Positions 33,640 to 41,454 of a DNA stretch of 63,524 nt are shown here, piece by piece. Positions within the stretch are counted from its first letter, which is position 1. Each line of letters begins with the position of its first letter. Position numbers and translations under genes: made by a program. Source of the DNA: a virus; IMG/VR virus record IMGVR_UViG_3300049203_000318, positions 1 through 63,524 of that record; one strand, given 5' to 3'. Under the pieces are notes generated by a model that saw nothing but the letters and a program-made list of their open reading frames with translations, did no database searches and was not told where the DNA came from.

Positions 33640-34379
33640 TGGGCTACGGGTTCAAAGCAACAAACCAGGATACGGGTGGCGTCGCTGTCGACGACACCTA
33701 TCGCAATCTGATGTTGCGAGGCGTCTATAACCTCACGACGGACTCTCCGAACAAGGCGAATTACGCCACATTCACGGAATATCCCAAGAACGGTTACAGC
33801 TATGCAGGCGTGCCGGCGTCAGATCCTGCCGTCGCTCCTTTGATGTTCTTCCCGGCAGACGTCTATATGGGCGCTGCATCGCAAGGCTGGCTGGTTGCGA
33901 ACAAGGCAAGAGGGAGCGCGGTAAAGGTCGCCCTATTCGATGTTCCGTTAACGCCGGTGGCGCCCCTGGGCCACGGCACGCTTACCAGAACGGCAGCAGG
34001 AGATGTCGCATATTATTCTGGTTATAGATATTTGAAGGTGCATCAGGTCATCTCTGGAAGCGATTATGTGGCTACGCCAATTAATGTCAGCCTCGATCCG
34101 GCAAAGAAGTGGGCGTTCTGCTCGTTCAAATGGTCGGGACGCTGGCGTATGGATGACGACCGCGCCTATGACAGCATCGGAAGTAATTTGCGCTTCTATA
34201 GAGTGCGACGTGAAATCTTAGGGCTTCGACTGTCAGCCGGTAGCCTAACTTCTATTGATATGTCCTACATGGATGACAGCGATTACGCGATGCCTGACTC
34301 AGCCAGTGATCATTACGAAAGCCTTGATCGGTCTTACGCCGTTTTGATCGCTGACATGACCCACATAGCGGAGTGGTGA
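33639..34379 (+). CDS. Tail-tip associated protein, paralogue of previous gene
   Basis: A 246-aa beta-rich protein starting MGYGFKATNQDTGG. The N-terminal 15 residues resemble the previous protein. The middle (RGVYNLTTDSPNK, YPKNGYSYAGVPASDP) recalls small tail proteins that follow J in many siphoviruses. Probably a virion surface component; the receptor or enzymatic role cannot be judged. Confidence 0.6.
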   Translation: MGYGFKATNQDTGGVAVDDTYRNLMLRGVYNLTTDSPNKANYATFTEYPKNGYSYAGVPASDPAVAPLMFFPADVYMGAASQGWLVANKARGSAVKVALFDVPLTPVAPLGHGTLTRTAAGDVAYYSGYRYLKVHQVISGSDYVATPINVSLDPAKKWAFCSFKWSGRWRMDDDRAYDSIGSNLRFYRVRREILGLRLSAGSLTSIDMSYMDDSDYAMPDSASDHYESLDRSYAVLIADMTHIAEW

Positions 34380-34410
34380 ACGATTCCACAGCAAACTCGA
34401 GGATTTTACC

Positions 34411-35037
34411 ATGCACTTTTCCCACGCTTTCGTGGCGCCAAACGGCGCCAGGACCATTCTGCACCAACTGGCGAGAATTGATATTTCCGCAGGCAAAGCC
34501 CTCGCGGTGGTCAGCAGTTACGCTTCGGAGGAGGCTACCATGATCAGCTGGCAAGACAGCTATGCGATACCGCTCGCTGCATTGTCCAGCGAGCCAGAGT
34601 TGAGCGTGGCTAACTGGCTAATAGGCACAGAGGGGCCATTCGCCGGCGGTCTGATCACCGACGAGGGAGAGGTGGATCTTCAGTCGGCCCAAACCCGTGC
34701 GAGGGCGGCGGTTAAGCAGAAGCGTGATGAGGTCGAATGGGGCGGGTGCGCAACCCCGCTTGGTCGAGTGAATACGGACCCCACCAGCCAGCGCAAGATC
34801 GGCGGCGCGGTCCAGATGGCCATCATACTTGGCGATGCCTTCACCATCGACTGGCGCATGGAGGATGATAGCGTGGTGACCCATGACAAGAACGCCATGA
34901 TAAATATGGGTGTGCTGGCTGGTCAGCATGTGTCGCTGTGTCAGGCGAACAAAAACACGTTGGATGCAGCCGTGGAAGCAGCAGAGAGCGTGGAGGATGT
35001 CGAGGCCGTTGATATTAGCCTGGGGTGGCCGGCATGA
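34411..35037 (+). CDS. DUF4376-containing tail protein
   Basis: A 208-aa protein. The C-terminal part (LQSAQTRARAAVKQKRDEVE then WGGCATPLGRVNTDPTSQRK, LAGQHVSLCQANKN) matches the DUF4376 domain seen in tail fibre or fibre-assembly proteins. The N-terminus (FVAPNGARTILHQLARIDIS) is unassigned. It overlaps the next gene as ATGA at 35034. Confidence 0.7.
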   Translation: MHFSHAFVAPNGARTILHQLARIDISAGKALAVVSSYASEEATMISWQDSYAIPLAALSSEPELSVANWLIGTEGPFAGGLITDEGEVDLQSAQTRARAAVKQKRDEVEWGGCATPLGRVNTDPTSQRKIGGAVQMAIILGDAFTIDWRMEDDSVVTHDKNAMINMGVLAGQHVSLCQANKNTLDAAVEAAESVEDVEAVDISLGWPA

Positions 35038-35312
35038 TCGCCGACAGAATCCGAGCTTCGATCTGGGCCATGCTCAAGGCGATCGACATTCTGCTATGCA
35101 CGATATGGCTGGCGCCCCTCTACATCTGCAATCTAGCTGACAAGCCGAGCGGTCGGCAAATGATCAGCAGCTACGTTGGCCAGGCTGACTTTTATGGCAC
35201 GCGCTGGGGCCGGCGTGCAGCGGCATTCATTGATTGGGGCGCCAAGCTGCTCGGTGATGAGCCGGATCACTGTCGGCGTGCTTTCCTAGCCTATCGAGAT
35301 CTCGACGATTGA
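35034..35312 (+). CDS. Small membrane-associated hypothetical protein
   Basis: A 92-aa protein with one hydrophobic segment (about 14-34, LKAIDILLCTIWLAPLYI) and a charged C-terminus. It overlaps the DUF4376 gene by 4 bp and is the last gene of the tail operon. Such small proteins occur after tail fibres in other phages; the role is unknown. Confidence 0.5.
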   Translation: MIADRIRASIWAMLKAIDILLCTIWLAPLYICNLADKPSGRQMISSYVGQADFYGTRWGRRAAAFIDWGAKLLGDEPDHCRRAFLAYRDLDD

Positions 35313-35345
35313 ATTCTCTTCGGCGTGTGTGTATAACGACACACA
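35309..35345 (+). promoter_or_regulatory. Promoter/operator, best match to the model
   Basis: TTGAAT (35309-35314), 17 bp, TATAAC (35332-35337) inside TGTGTGT-ATAACG-ACACACA (35326-35345); with flanks the arms are 8 bp and perfect. The gene at 35364 follows. Confidence 0.7.
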
Positions 35346-35363
35346 CATTTCAAGGAGGCAAGA

Positions 35364-35627
35364 TTGTCTGATACGAACCATATTTTGAGCGACGACGAGC
35401 GGCAGGAACTTCAGAACCGCCTGGCCGCCGACGAGGCTGCGCGCGCCATCATCAAGGCTGAGCGGGACGCAGCTGCGAAGATTGCTGCGGTTGCACTTAT
35501 CTCAGAGCCTGAGTGGGTCGCCCTTCGTCAAAAGATCAACGCGACCGACGTGTCGGGAACCGATTTCCAGACGCACTTCATGGCCCTGGATAATGTCATG
35601 GGCAACATCGAAGCCGCAGCCGTCTAA
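35364..35627 (+). CDS. Small acidic hypothetical protein
   Basis: An 87-aa helical protein (DTNHILSDDERQELQNRLAA). It starts with TTG 35364, supported by a perfect AGGAGG six bases upstream; no ATG is available in a good position. No family recognised. It begins a new transcription unit after the tail operon, so it may belong to a head or lysis accessory set. Confidence 0.6.
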   Translation: MSDTNHILSDDERQELQNRLAADEAARAIIKAERDAAAKIAAVALISEPEWVALRQKINATDVSGTDFQTHFMALDNVMGNIEAAAV

Positions 35628-35645
35628 CGTCCCGAAGGAATAACG

Positions 35646-36137
35646 ATGCGGAACAACATCAAGCTATCGCAGGTCACCGGTCAGTCGATGCTCATCGAGC
35701 CGCATGCGATCGAGATTATCGAAACGGTCGTGAGCGACGACGGCGCGGCAAAGACGGGCGTGTGGATCTCTTTCGAAGACGGGTTTGTCCGGTCGGCGAT
35801 CCTTACGGACAAGTTCGGCTGGTTGACCTCGCGACTCAATAAGGATCGCCAGCGCCTCCAGCTGACAGCTGTAAACGGTGCTAAGATGTCCATTCCGGCA
35901 GACATCATCCGCCGAGTAATCGAACGGCCCGATTGCACGGTCATCTATACGACGCTTCGGCGCGAGGACGGCCCACTGAATGTTGCGGTCAAGGAAAGCG
36001 TCGAGGATATCATGGACCTGGCCGGCCTCGAAGATCCGGCAGAACCGATCGAATACCAGACTGAGCTCGTCGAACCCGCGGATGCAGATACCGATGAGGT
36101 TCCTGACGAGGTTACCTTCCCTGAAGCAGTAGCCTAA
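35646..36137 (+). CDS. Hypothetical protein
   Basis: A 163-aa protein. It has beta-strand text in the first 60 residues (MRNNIKLSQVTGQSMLIEPH, GVWISFEDGFVRSAILTDK) and a very acidic C-terminus (DTDEVPDEVTFPEAVA). A second stretch (LNKDRQRLQLTAVNGAKM) may be a small beta domain. No function can be named. It is 18 bp from the previous gene. Confidence 0.55.
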   Translation: MRNNIKLSQVTGQSMLIEPHAIEIIETVVSDDGAAKTGVWISFEDGFVRSAILTDKFGWLTSRLNKDRQRLQLTAVNGAKMSIPADIIRRVIERPDCTVIYTTLRREDGPLNVAVKESVEDIMDLAGLEDPAEPIEYQTELVEPADADTDEVPDEVTFPEAVA

Positions 36138-36153
36138 CGGGGCTTCTGCGGCG

Positions 36154-36199
36154 TTGCCAGCATACGCCGCCCATGGTATAGTGCGTTACATAACACACA
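36154..36199 (+). promoter_or_regulatory. Promoter and palindromic element before lysis genes
   Basis: TTGCCA (36154-36159), 17 bp, TATAGT (36177-36182); the element AGTGCGT-TACATA-ACACACA (36180-36199) overlaps and follows the -10. Confidence 0.65.
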
Positions 36200-36215
36200 A
36201 TATCGTGAGTGGCGT

Positions 36216-36380
36216 ATGAACCCCTGGCCCATTGCAGCTGCGCTTCTGGTAGTCGGCGCAATCGTATTATTCTGGCGTCGCGACGATGACGACGGTCAAG
36301 GTGGCGCCGGTCTTGTTTATGTCGAGGATGAGCCAAGCGTCCCGATGGGCTTTCACAGTCCGCAGGCCGCAGCATGCTGA
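36216..36380 (+). CDS. Small single-pass membrane protein
   Basis: A 54-aa protein with one N-terminal transmembrane helix (about 3-19, PWPIAAALLVVGAIVLF), then an acidic stretch WRRDDDDGQGG and an exposed tail. It is the first gene of the lysis-region operon and overlaps the next gene by 7 bp. It could be a holin regulator or pinholin, but there is no proof. Confidence 0.55.
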   Translation: MNPWPIAAALLVVGAIVLFWRRDDDDGQGGAGLVYVEDEPSVPMGFHSPQAAAC

Positions 36381-36736
36381 TTGCATTTGCCATCCTCTGC
36401 ACCTCCATGGCTGCATTCACCGGCATCATAGCCGTTGGATCGGGTCGCCATTGGCAATTCCAGGTGTCAGACTATTTCCGCGGGAAGCGGAATGCGATCC
36501 TTTATTTCTGGGTGACCGTCTCAACCATATTGTCGGTCTATCACTCCGGCGTTCTGCTCGAGCATGCTCTTCGGAATAATTGGACCACAGACATCTCCCA
36601 AGGGCTGAAATGGATCGTCGTCCATTGCAGCGTCGGCGTCCTTTTCATCGCCGCCCATCTGTTCGTCGCGACTGTCCTCTCCAAGCAGGTTGGACCGGTC
36701 GACAAATACCTCTGGGGAAGCAGCCGTGCCCGCTAA
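36374..36736 (+). CDS. Holin-like membrane protein
   Basis: A 120-aa protein with three hydrophobic helices (about 2-20, 43-60, 80-103), the topology of class I holins. It lies upstream of the amidase with another membrane protein between. The overlap with the genes on both sides (7 and 11 bp) suggests one operon. The holin role is inferred from position and topology. The cysteine-rich start MLIAFAILCTSMAAF is unusual. Confidence 0.5.
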   Translation: MLIAFAILCTSMAAFTGIIAVGSGRHWQFQVSDYFRGKRNAILYFWVTVSTILSVYHSGVLLEHALRNNWTTDISQGLKWIVVHCSVGVLFIAAHLFVATVLSKQVGPVDKYLWGSSRAR

Positions 36737-37088
36737 CAATACCCACCTGATCGAGCAGGTCTGGTTTTTCACCGGCGGCGCAATCACCGTTTTGCTTCAG
36801 AGCCTGGTGAGTGGCGTCAAGCGCCGCTGGCACTCGCTGCTGATTGGCTGCCTCTTCGGCGGCTTTGGCTCCTGGGTCGCTGGTTCGATCTGGGGCGAGA
36901 GCTCCTACGTCTATATCATCTGCGGCGTTGCGGCGGTCGTGACGGAAAATCTGTTCGCCGGCATGGTCAATGCCTCGAAACAGTTCGCGGACAATCCGAT
37001 CAAGGTGGCGACCCATTTCGCCAAGGTGTTTCTGCCCACGTTCGGCAAGAGCGTCGGAGATAACACCAACACAGACGGCCTCAAGTAA
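36726..37088 (+). CDS. Second holin-like membrane protein
   Basis: A 120-aa protein starting at GTG 36726, overlapping the previous gene. It has three hydrophobic stretches (HLIEQVWFFTGGAITVLLQS, LLIGCLFGGFGSWVAGSI, SSYVYIICGVAAVVTENLF). It is the gene nearest to the endolysin. Phage LydA-like or other holins have this size. Which of the two membrane proteins forms the lesion cannot be told. Confidence 0.55.
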   Translation: MPANNTHLIEQVWFFTGGAITVLLQSLVSGVKRRWHSLLIGCLFGGFGSWVAGSIWGESSYVYIICGVAAVVTENLFAGMVNASKQFADNPIKVATHFAKVFLPTFGKSVGDNTNTDGLK

Positions 37089-37118
37089 CCGGCAGCGACG
37101 GGCTCATTGCGTCTGCGG

Positions 37119-37151
37119 TGCATGGTAAACCACACAACATCTGGAGAGTAA
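37119..37151 (+). promoter_or_regulatory. Palindromic element with a 9-codon leader frame before endolysin
   Basis: TGCATGG-TAAACC-ACACAAC (37119-37138). The ATG in its left arm (37122) opens MVNHTTSGE with TAA one base before the endolysin ATG; the leader contains the endolysin ribosome site GGAGAG. Confidence 0.45.
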
Positions 37152-37152
37152 A

Positions 37153-37599
37153 ATGGCCATCGCATGGATGAATCCCAAGGCGATCAAGTTCATCACCATC
37201 CACTGCGCCGCCACGCCGCGCGGCCGGAACGTGACCGCGGCCACCATCTCAAAGTGGGATCAGGATAAGTTCGGGCAGACGAGCTATCATTATGTGATCG
37301 AGCTGGACGGTAAGGTCGTCCAGACACTTCGTCATGATCAGCGCGGAGCCCACACAGGCGGCGCCAACACGGGTAACATTGGCATCTGCTACGTCGGCGG
37401 TGTCGAGAACGACAAAGCCATGACGCCTGCGGACACGCGCACGGACGCTCAGAAGAAGGCAATGGCCGAACTGGTCAAGAAGCTGAAGGGCGAATTCCCC
37501 CAGGCAGTTGTTCGGGGTCATCGCGACTGGCCAGGCGTCAAAAAGGCTTGCCCGAGTTTTTCGGTGTCGGATTGGCTGAAGCAGGTGGGCCTGGCGTGA
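37153..37599 (+). CDS. N-acetylmuramoyl-L-alanine amidase (endolysin)
   Basis: A 148-aa T7-lysozyme-type amidase_2 domain. Zinc ligands and catalytic residues appear in ITIHCAATP (His about 17), SYHYVIELDGKVVQ, GAHTGGANTGNIGICY and VVRGHRDWPGVKKACPSF (His and Cys). It cleaves the amide between MurNAc and L-Ala of peptidoglycan at lysis. There is no signal peptide, so it depends on the holin. GGAGAG precedes ATG 37153. It overlaps the endonuclease gene by 4 bp. Confidence 0.95.
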   Translation: MAIAWMNPKAIKFITIHCAATPRGRNVTAATISKWDQDKFGQTSYHYVIELDGKVVQTLRHDQRGAHTGGANTGNIGICYVGGVENDKAMTPADTRTDAQKKAMAELVKKLKGEFPQAVVRGHRDWPGVKKACPSFSVSDWLKQVGLA

Positions 37600-38006
37600 C
37601 CCATAAGCTCTGTCTGATGTGCCTTGAAGAAAAGCCAATTGATGATTTCCATAAATGCCGCAGGCAAGGAAATCAGTCACGGTGCAAGGAATGTCGCAGA
37701 AAACATTCTGCCGACAAATATGCAAACGACGCTGATCTACGCGAACGCATCCGTGACGGTCACTACAAGTATAAATATGGAATGACACGCCAAGCGCTTG
37801 ATGTGCTGCGTGAGCAGCAGGGTGCTACCTGCGCTCTCTGTGAGGGCGGTCTTCAAGGCGGCCGTAAGGAACATGTCGATCATTGTCATGAAACCGGCAA
37901 GGTGCGCGGTATCCTCTGCTCGGAATGCAACACTGGCATTGGCAAGTTGCGGGACGACCCGGCCTTACTTCGTAGGGCGGCCAATTACATTGAGGGAGTG
38001 CTCTGA
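37596..38006 (+). CDS. Endonuclease VII-like HNH nuclease
   Basis: A 136-aa protein starting at GTG 37596 in a GTGA overlap. It has the recombination endonuclease VII pattern: CLMCLEEKPIDDFHKC at the start with an extra zinc knuckle (CKECRRKH), then CALCEGGLQGGRKEHVDHCH and GILCSECNTGIGKLRDDP, the Cys4 zinc plus His-Asp-His catalytic block. T4 endonuclease VII resolves branched DNA for packaging, but many small relatives are mobile homing endonucleases. Position between lysis and phosphoesterase genes does not decide between them. Confidence 0.85.
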   Translation: MTHKLCLMCLEEKPIDDFHKCRRQGNQSRCKECRRKHSADKYANDADLRERIRDGHYKYKYGMTRQALDVLREQQGATCALCEGGLQGGRKEHVDHCHETGKVRGILCSECNTGIGKLRDDPALLRRAANYIEGVL

Positions 38007-39694
38007 TGCGCGCCTTCGATCAGCTCTTCGCCAACATCTACAACGACATCGAGAGCTTCCCTTCGATCCGTCATGTTGCAGAGCGATTGGGAATATCGGT
38101 CAAGACGGTGCGCAACCGAGCTGGCGAGATGCGCTCGCTCGCCCGTGCGGGGGAGGATGGGGTTCCTGATCTCGTGAGCCGCCTGGGCACTGGTCAGCCG
38201 GCGCCCACGGCTCAGGTTCAGGAGGAGGCTGAGGAGCCCAAGTTCTTCAAGCGCGATCTCATTGCGCCGCTTCAGGAAGAGCCTCACGCCACACGCACCC
38301 GATATTTCATCTTCAGCTCCGCACAGGACGGGTCTCTGATCCACGAGGATTTCATACGCAACCTGGAAGCCTATGCGGAGTGGCTGGGCGACTGCAAAAT
38401 CATGATCGCCGGCTTCACCTATTCCAAGAAGCTGTTTGAGGATCACGACAAGGGTTCGGACGCGATCTATTATCACGAACAGGTGATGCCGTATCTGGTC
38501 AACACCCAGATAGCGATCGGGGACGGCTTGACCTTCTGTGGCGAGATGAACACGCTGCCGACCGCGACCATGCCACTGTCGGGGTTCGAAACCTATACGC
38601 GCGATCGGTGGGGCATTTTCCCGCACGCTAAGATCCAATTGCAATCGGTTGCCACGGCCAAACTCGCCCGCACCAAGCAGCTGATGACCACCGGCGCTGT
38701 CACCCTGCCCAACTATGTCCAGAAGAAAGCGGGCATAAAGGCGAGCTTTCATCACCAGATCGGCGCCGTGCTGGTGGAGCTGATGCCTGATGGCACGTTC
38801 TTCTGCCGCCATCTTCAGGCTGACGGCCTGGGAGAGCATGAGGGCGGCTTCTACGACCTCGACCGGCGGGTCGAAGCGGGTCTTGTCTCCACCGGGCACC
38901 GGGTCGCGTCCCTGACCTACGGCGACATCCACAATGAAAAGCTCGACCCCGTCGTGGCCAAGACCACCTGGGGCATCGGCGCTCAGCCTGGCGACACGCC
39001 GCTCCTCGACTATCTGCGTCCCGAGCATCAGTTTTTTCATGACCTGTCTGATTTCTCAGCGCGCAACCATCACAATATCAAAGATCCCCATTTCATCTTT
39101 CGCACGCACGCTCAGGGCGTCGACAACGTCGAAGATGCGCTCAAGGGATGCGCACGCTTTCTCAGCACCACATCGCGCCCCTGGTGTCGCTCTGTGGTCG
39201 TGCAATCGAACCATGATAATGCGCTGCTGCGCTGGCTGAAGACCGCTGAGTTCAAGGAAGATCCGGTCAACGCAATCTTCTACCTGGAAACCCAGCTGAG
39301 CTATTACCAGCAGCTCAAGGCCGGCGTGGGTGACCCGCCGATCTTCGAGCAGGTGCTCCGCGACCATGCCCCGATCGAGGACGTCCGGTTCGTATCTGAG
39401 GACGATAGCTACATGGTGCTCGGCGTCGAGCACGCCATGCACGGTCACCTCGGGGCAAATGGCGCACGCGGCAACCCGCGGCACTATACCAAGATGGGCG
39501 CCAAGAGCACGACCGGTCACACGCACTCGCCACAGATCATCGACGGCGCTTACGTGGTGGGCGTTTCGGGCTCACTCGACCAAGGGTATAATAAAGGCCT
39601 GAGCAGCTGGGCACATGCTCACTCCATCACTTACGGGAACGGCACGCGAGCGATCCTGACGATGATGAATGGGCGGTGGTTCGCTCCCCGATAA
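38006..39694 (+). CDS. Winged-helix plus metallophosphoesterase protein (A1-like)
   Basis: A 562-aa protein. Residues 1-45 form an HTH (FPSIRHVAERLGISVKTVRN). Residues about 300-520 carry metallophosphoesterase motifs GDIH, QSNHDN and GHTHSP with the ligand pattern of calcineurin-like enzymes. I recall T5 A1 and related phage proteins with this layout; A1 acts in host DNA degradation and shutoff in T5, but the role here is inferred only. It starts one base before the previous stop. Confidence 0.65.
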   Translation: MRAFDQLFANIYNDIESFPSIRHVAERLGISVKTVRNRAGEMRSLARAGEDGVPDLVSRLGTGQPAPTAQVQEEAEEPKFFKRDLIAPLQEEPHATRTRYFIFSSAQDGSLIHEDFIRNLEAYAEWLGDCKIMIAGFTYSKKLFEDHDKGSDAIYYHEQVMPYLVNTQIAIGDGLTFCGEMNTLPTATMPLSGFETYTRDRWGIFPHAKIQLQSVATAKLARTKQLMTTGAVTLPNYVQKKAGIKASFHHQIGAVLVELMPDGTFFCRHLQADGLGEHEGGFYDLDRRVEAGLVSTGHRVASLTYGDIHNEKLDPVVAKTTWGIGAQPGDTPLLDYLRPEHQFFHDLSDFSARNHHNIKDPHFIFRTHAQGVDNVEDALKGCARFLSTTSRPWCRSVVVQSNHDNALLRWLKTAEFKEDPVNAIFYLETQLSYYQQLKAGVGDPPIFEQVLRDHAPIEDVRFVSEDDSYMVLGVEHAMHGHLGANGARGNPRHYTKMGAKSTTGHTHSPQIIDGAYVVGVSGSLDQGYNKGLSSWAHAHSITYGNGTRAILTMMNGRWFAPR

Positions 39695-39721
39695 TAAGGG
39701 AAAGTCAAGCCGCGAAGAATC

Positions 39722-39758
39722 TTGTTGCATCGTGTATTATTGTGCGTAACAACACACA
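39722..39758 (+). promoter_or_regulatory. Promoter/operator of PhoH-like gene
   Basis: TTGTTG (39722-39727), then TTGTGCG-TAACA-ACACACA (39740-39758). The -35 to ACACACA distance is 24 bp as at other class I sites. TATTAT at 39735 is an alternative -10. Confidence 0.55.
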
Positions 39759-39782
39759 TACACATAGCGTCAGGAGTGACCA

Positions 39783-40637
39783 ATGACCAAGCAGGCTCGC
39801 CAAACCGGGAAGCGCGCGCGACGCGACCAGCAGTTCGCTCTCCCAGGTGACGGCCTCCAAGTTCCCGCCCCTCGTGCGCAAAAGGCCAAAAGGCCCCTAG
39901 AAGCGCGCACTGACGCACAGAACGCCTATATCAATGCCATCGACGTTTACGACATCATTTTCGGGATAGGTCCGCTAGGCACCGGTAAGACTTATGTCGC
40001 GGTATCGAAAGCGGCTGATGAGCTCGCCGCTGGCCGCATCGACCAGCTCATCGTAACCCGGCCGGCCGTCAACGCCGACGAGGAATACGGCTTCCTCCCC
40101 GGCGATATGCTCGACGACAACGGCGGCAAGTTCGCGCCCTATTTCGCGCCTGTTCGAGCAATCCTCGAGCGGCGGCTGGGTGCCGGTCATGTCGAATATC
40201 TGCTCAAGGCGGGCAAGATACAGATCGCCCCGCTGGGCCATCTGCGCGGCCATACCTTCGAGAACGCATGGGTGCTCTTCGATGAGGCGCAGAACTGCAC
40301 TCCCAAGCAGATGGAGTTGTTCCTCGGCCGCATGGGTGAACGCTGCAAGGTGATCATTGACGGCGACTTTGTGCAGAAGGACATCACCGGCAAATCGGGC
40401 CTGGAGGACGCGCTGGAGGTTATGGAAGACCATCCCCAGGTCGGCATTGTCGAGTTCACCCTGGACGACATCGTCCGCTCGGGCCTCGCTCGAGACATCG
40501 CCATTCGTTACCACAATAGGGCAAGCAAGCGTGGCACCGCACATGAAAAGATCGACATCGGCCTCGACTCCCTCCGCGGGATCGTCAGCCAATCGGCAAC
40601 CAACACTCGGGGTTTTCAGCCCGACCGACCACACTGA
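39783..40637 (+). CDS. phoH: PhoH-like ATPase
   Basis: A 284-aa PhoH-family P-loop ATPase. The Walker A is GPLGTGKT (about 63-70), followed by LIVTRPAVNADEEYGFLPGD, the family-specific motif, and Walker B VLFDEAQNC. C-terminal IDGDFVQKDITGKSGLEDAL is also characteristic. PhoH proteins are common in phages and have been linked to RNA helicase-nuclease activity; the role in infection is not settled. It starts a new operon after a palindromic promoter. Confidence 0.95.
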   Translation: MTKQARQTGKRARRDQQFALPGDGLQVPAPRAQKAKRPLEARTDAQNAYINAIDVYDIIFGIGPLGTGKTYVAVSKAADELAAGRIDQLIVTRPAVNADEEYGFLPGDMLDDNGGKFAPYFAPVRAILERRLGAGHVEYLLKAGKIQIAPLGHLRGHTFENAWVLFDEAQNCTPKQMELFLGRMGERCKVIIDGDFVQKDITGKSGLEDALEVMEDHPQVGIVEFTLDDIVRSGLARDIAIRYHNRASKRGTAHEKIDIGLDSLRGIVSQSATNTRGFQPDRPH

Positions 40638-40650
40638 CGACCCCGTGCTT

Positions 40651-41385
40651 ATGGCAGCCGTGCAGGGAGCGTTCTACGGGGCGAACCTGCCGGCCGCTCG
40701 GCTTGAGGGTCTGATCGCAGCGCACGTCCCCAAGAAGCATATTTTGGACGTCGCGCGATCCTACGGCACGAAATGGTGGGACTATCGCCGCCTCACGCCA
40801 GGGCACAGCTTCTTTCTTTTCGCGCACCACTATTACAAGGCGCTCAAGGTGTCTGCGCGCCAGTCGCTATGGCATCGCACGCAGCGCGGACAGAACGGCG
40901 CTGGCGTCGGCATTCTCGGCGTTAACTCGATCCACTTCACGGTAGATACGATTTGGGAGCGCGAGCGCAAGCACATCACTGGCATGTGGACGGCTATGAC
41001 CGTCGCGGATGCAGCAGGCATTCCCTATGATCAATATTGTCGCCTGGCCAACCAGACAGCACTCGACACACTTTGGAAGCGGCTACCCACTCCGGCACAG
41101 CTCTATAGCGATAAGCTCGGCGCCGCGATCCTGAGCAAGTGGGAAGGCATGATTGGCAATCGCCTCATACTGGCAACGCACCCGCTTTATGCCGCCGAAA
41201 ATTACGCCGGTTTGCCGGTTCAGGACGCATACCATGACTGGCTCGTCGAGCGGGTCAGGGAGAGGGTAGATCCCGCACCGGCGCTCGCCAACTGCGTTTA
41301 CCGGACGCCTCAGCTGCCAGAGGCAATCGCGCTCAAGGAATTTCCTCAACCAACGATCGTTCGCGCCCGCTTGATGGCTAACTGA
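40651..41385 (+). CDS. Conserved hypothetical protein
   Basis: A 244-aa soluble protein, no domain recognised. Notable text: MAAVQGAFYGANLPAARLEG, HTITGMWTAMTVADAAGIP-like ITGMWTAMTVADAAG, and a tail with TYRTPQ-like VYRTPQLPEAIALKEFPQP. It lies between PhoH and the replicative helicase, 13 bp after the former, so it may be a replication accessory. GTG 40645 is an alternative start; neither has a clear ribosome site. Confidence 0.55.
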   Translation: MAAVQGAFYGANLPAARLEGLIAAHVPKKHILDVARSYGTKWWDYRRLTPGHSFFLFAHHYYKALKVSARQSLWHRTQRGQNGAGVGILGVNSIHFTVDTIWERERKHITGMWTAMTVADAAGIPYDQYCRLANQTALDTLWKRLPTPAQLYSDKLGAAILSKWEGMIGNRLILATHPLYAAENYAGLPVQDAYHDWLVERVRERVDPAPALANCVYRTPQLPEAIALKEFPQPTIVRARLMAN

Positions 41386-41399
41386 ATAGCGCAATCATG

Positions 41400-41443
41400 T
41401 TGACAGCGATCGCTCGCTGCATGTATGTGCGTAATAACACACA
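41400..41443 (+). promoter_or_regulatory. Promoter and palindromic element of helicase-primase operon
   Basis: Perfect TTGACA (41400-41405), 17 bp, GTATGT (41423-41428); element ATGTGCG-TAATA-ACACACA (41425-41443) overlaps the -10 and start. Confidence 0.65.
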
Positions 41444-41454
41444 CAAGAGGTTTC

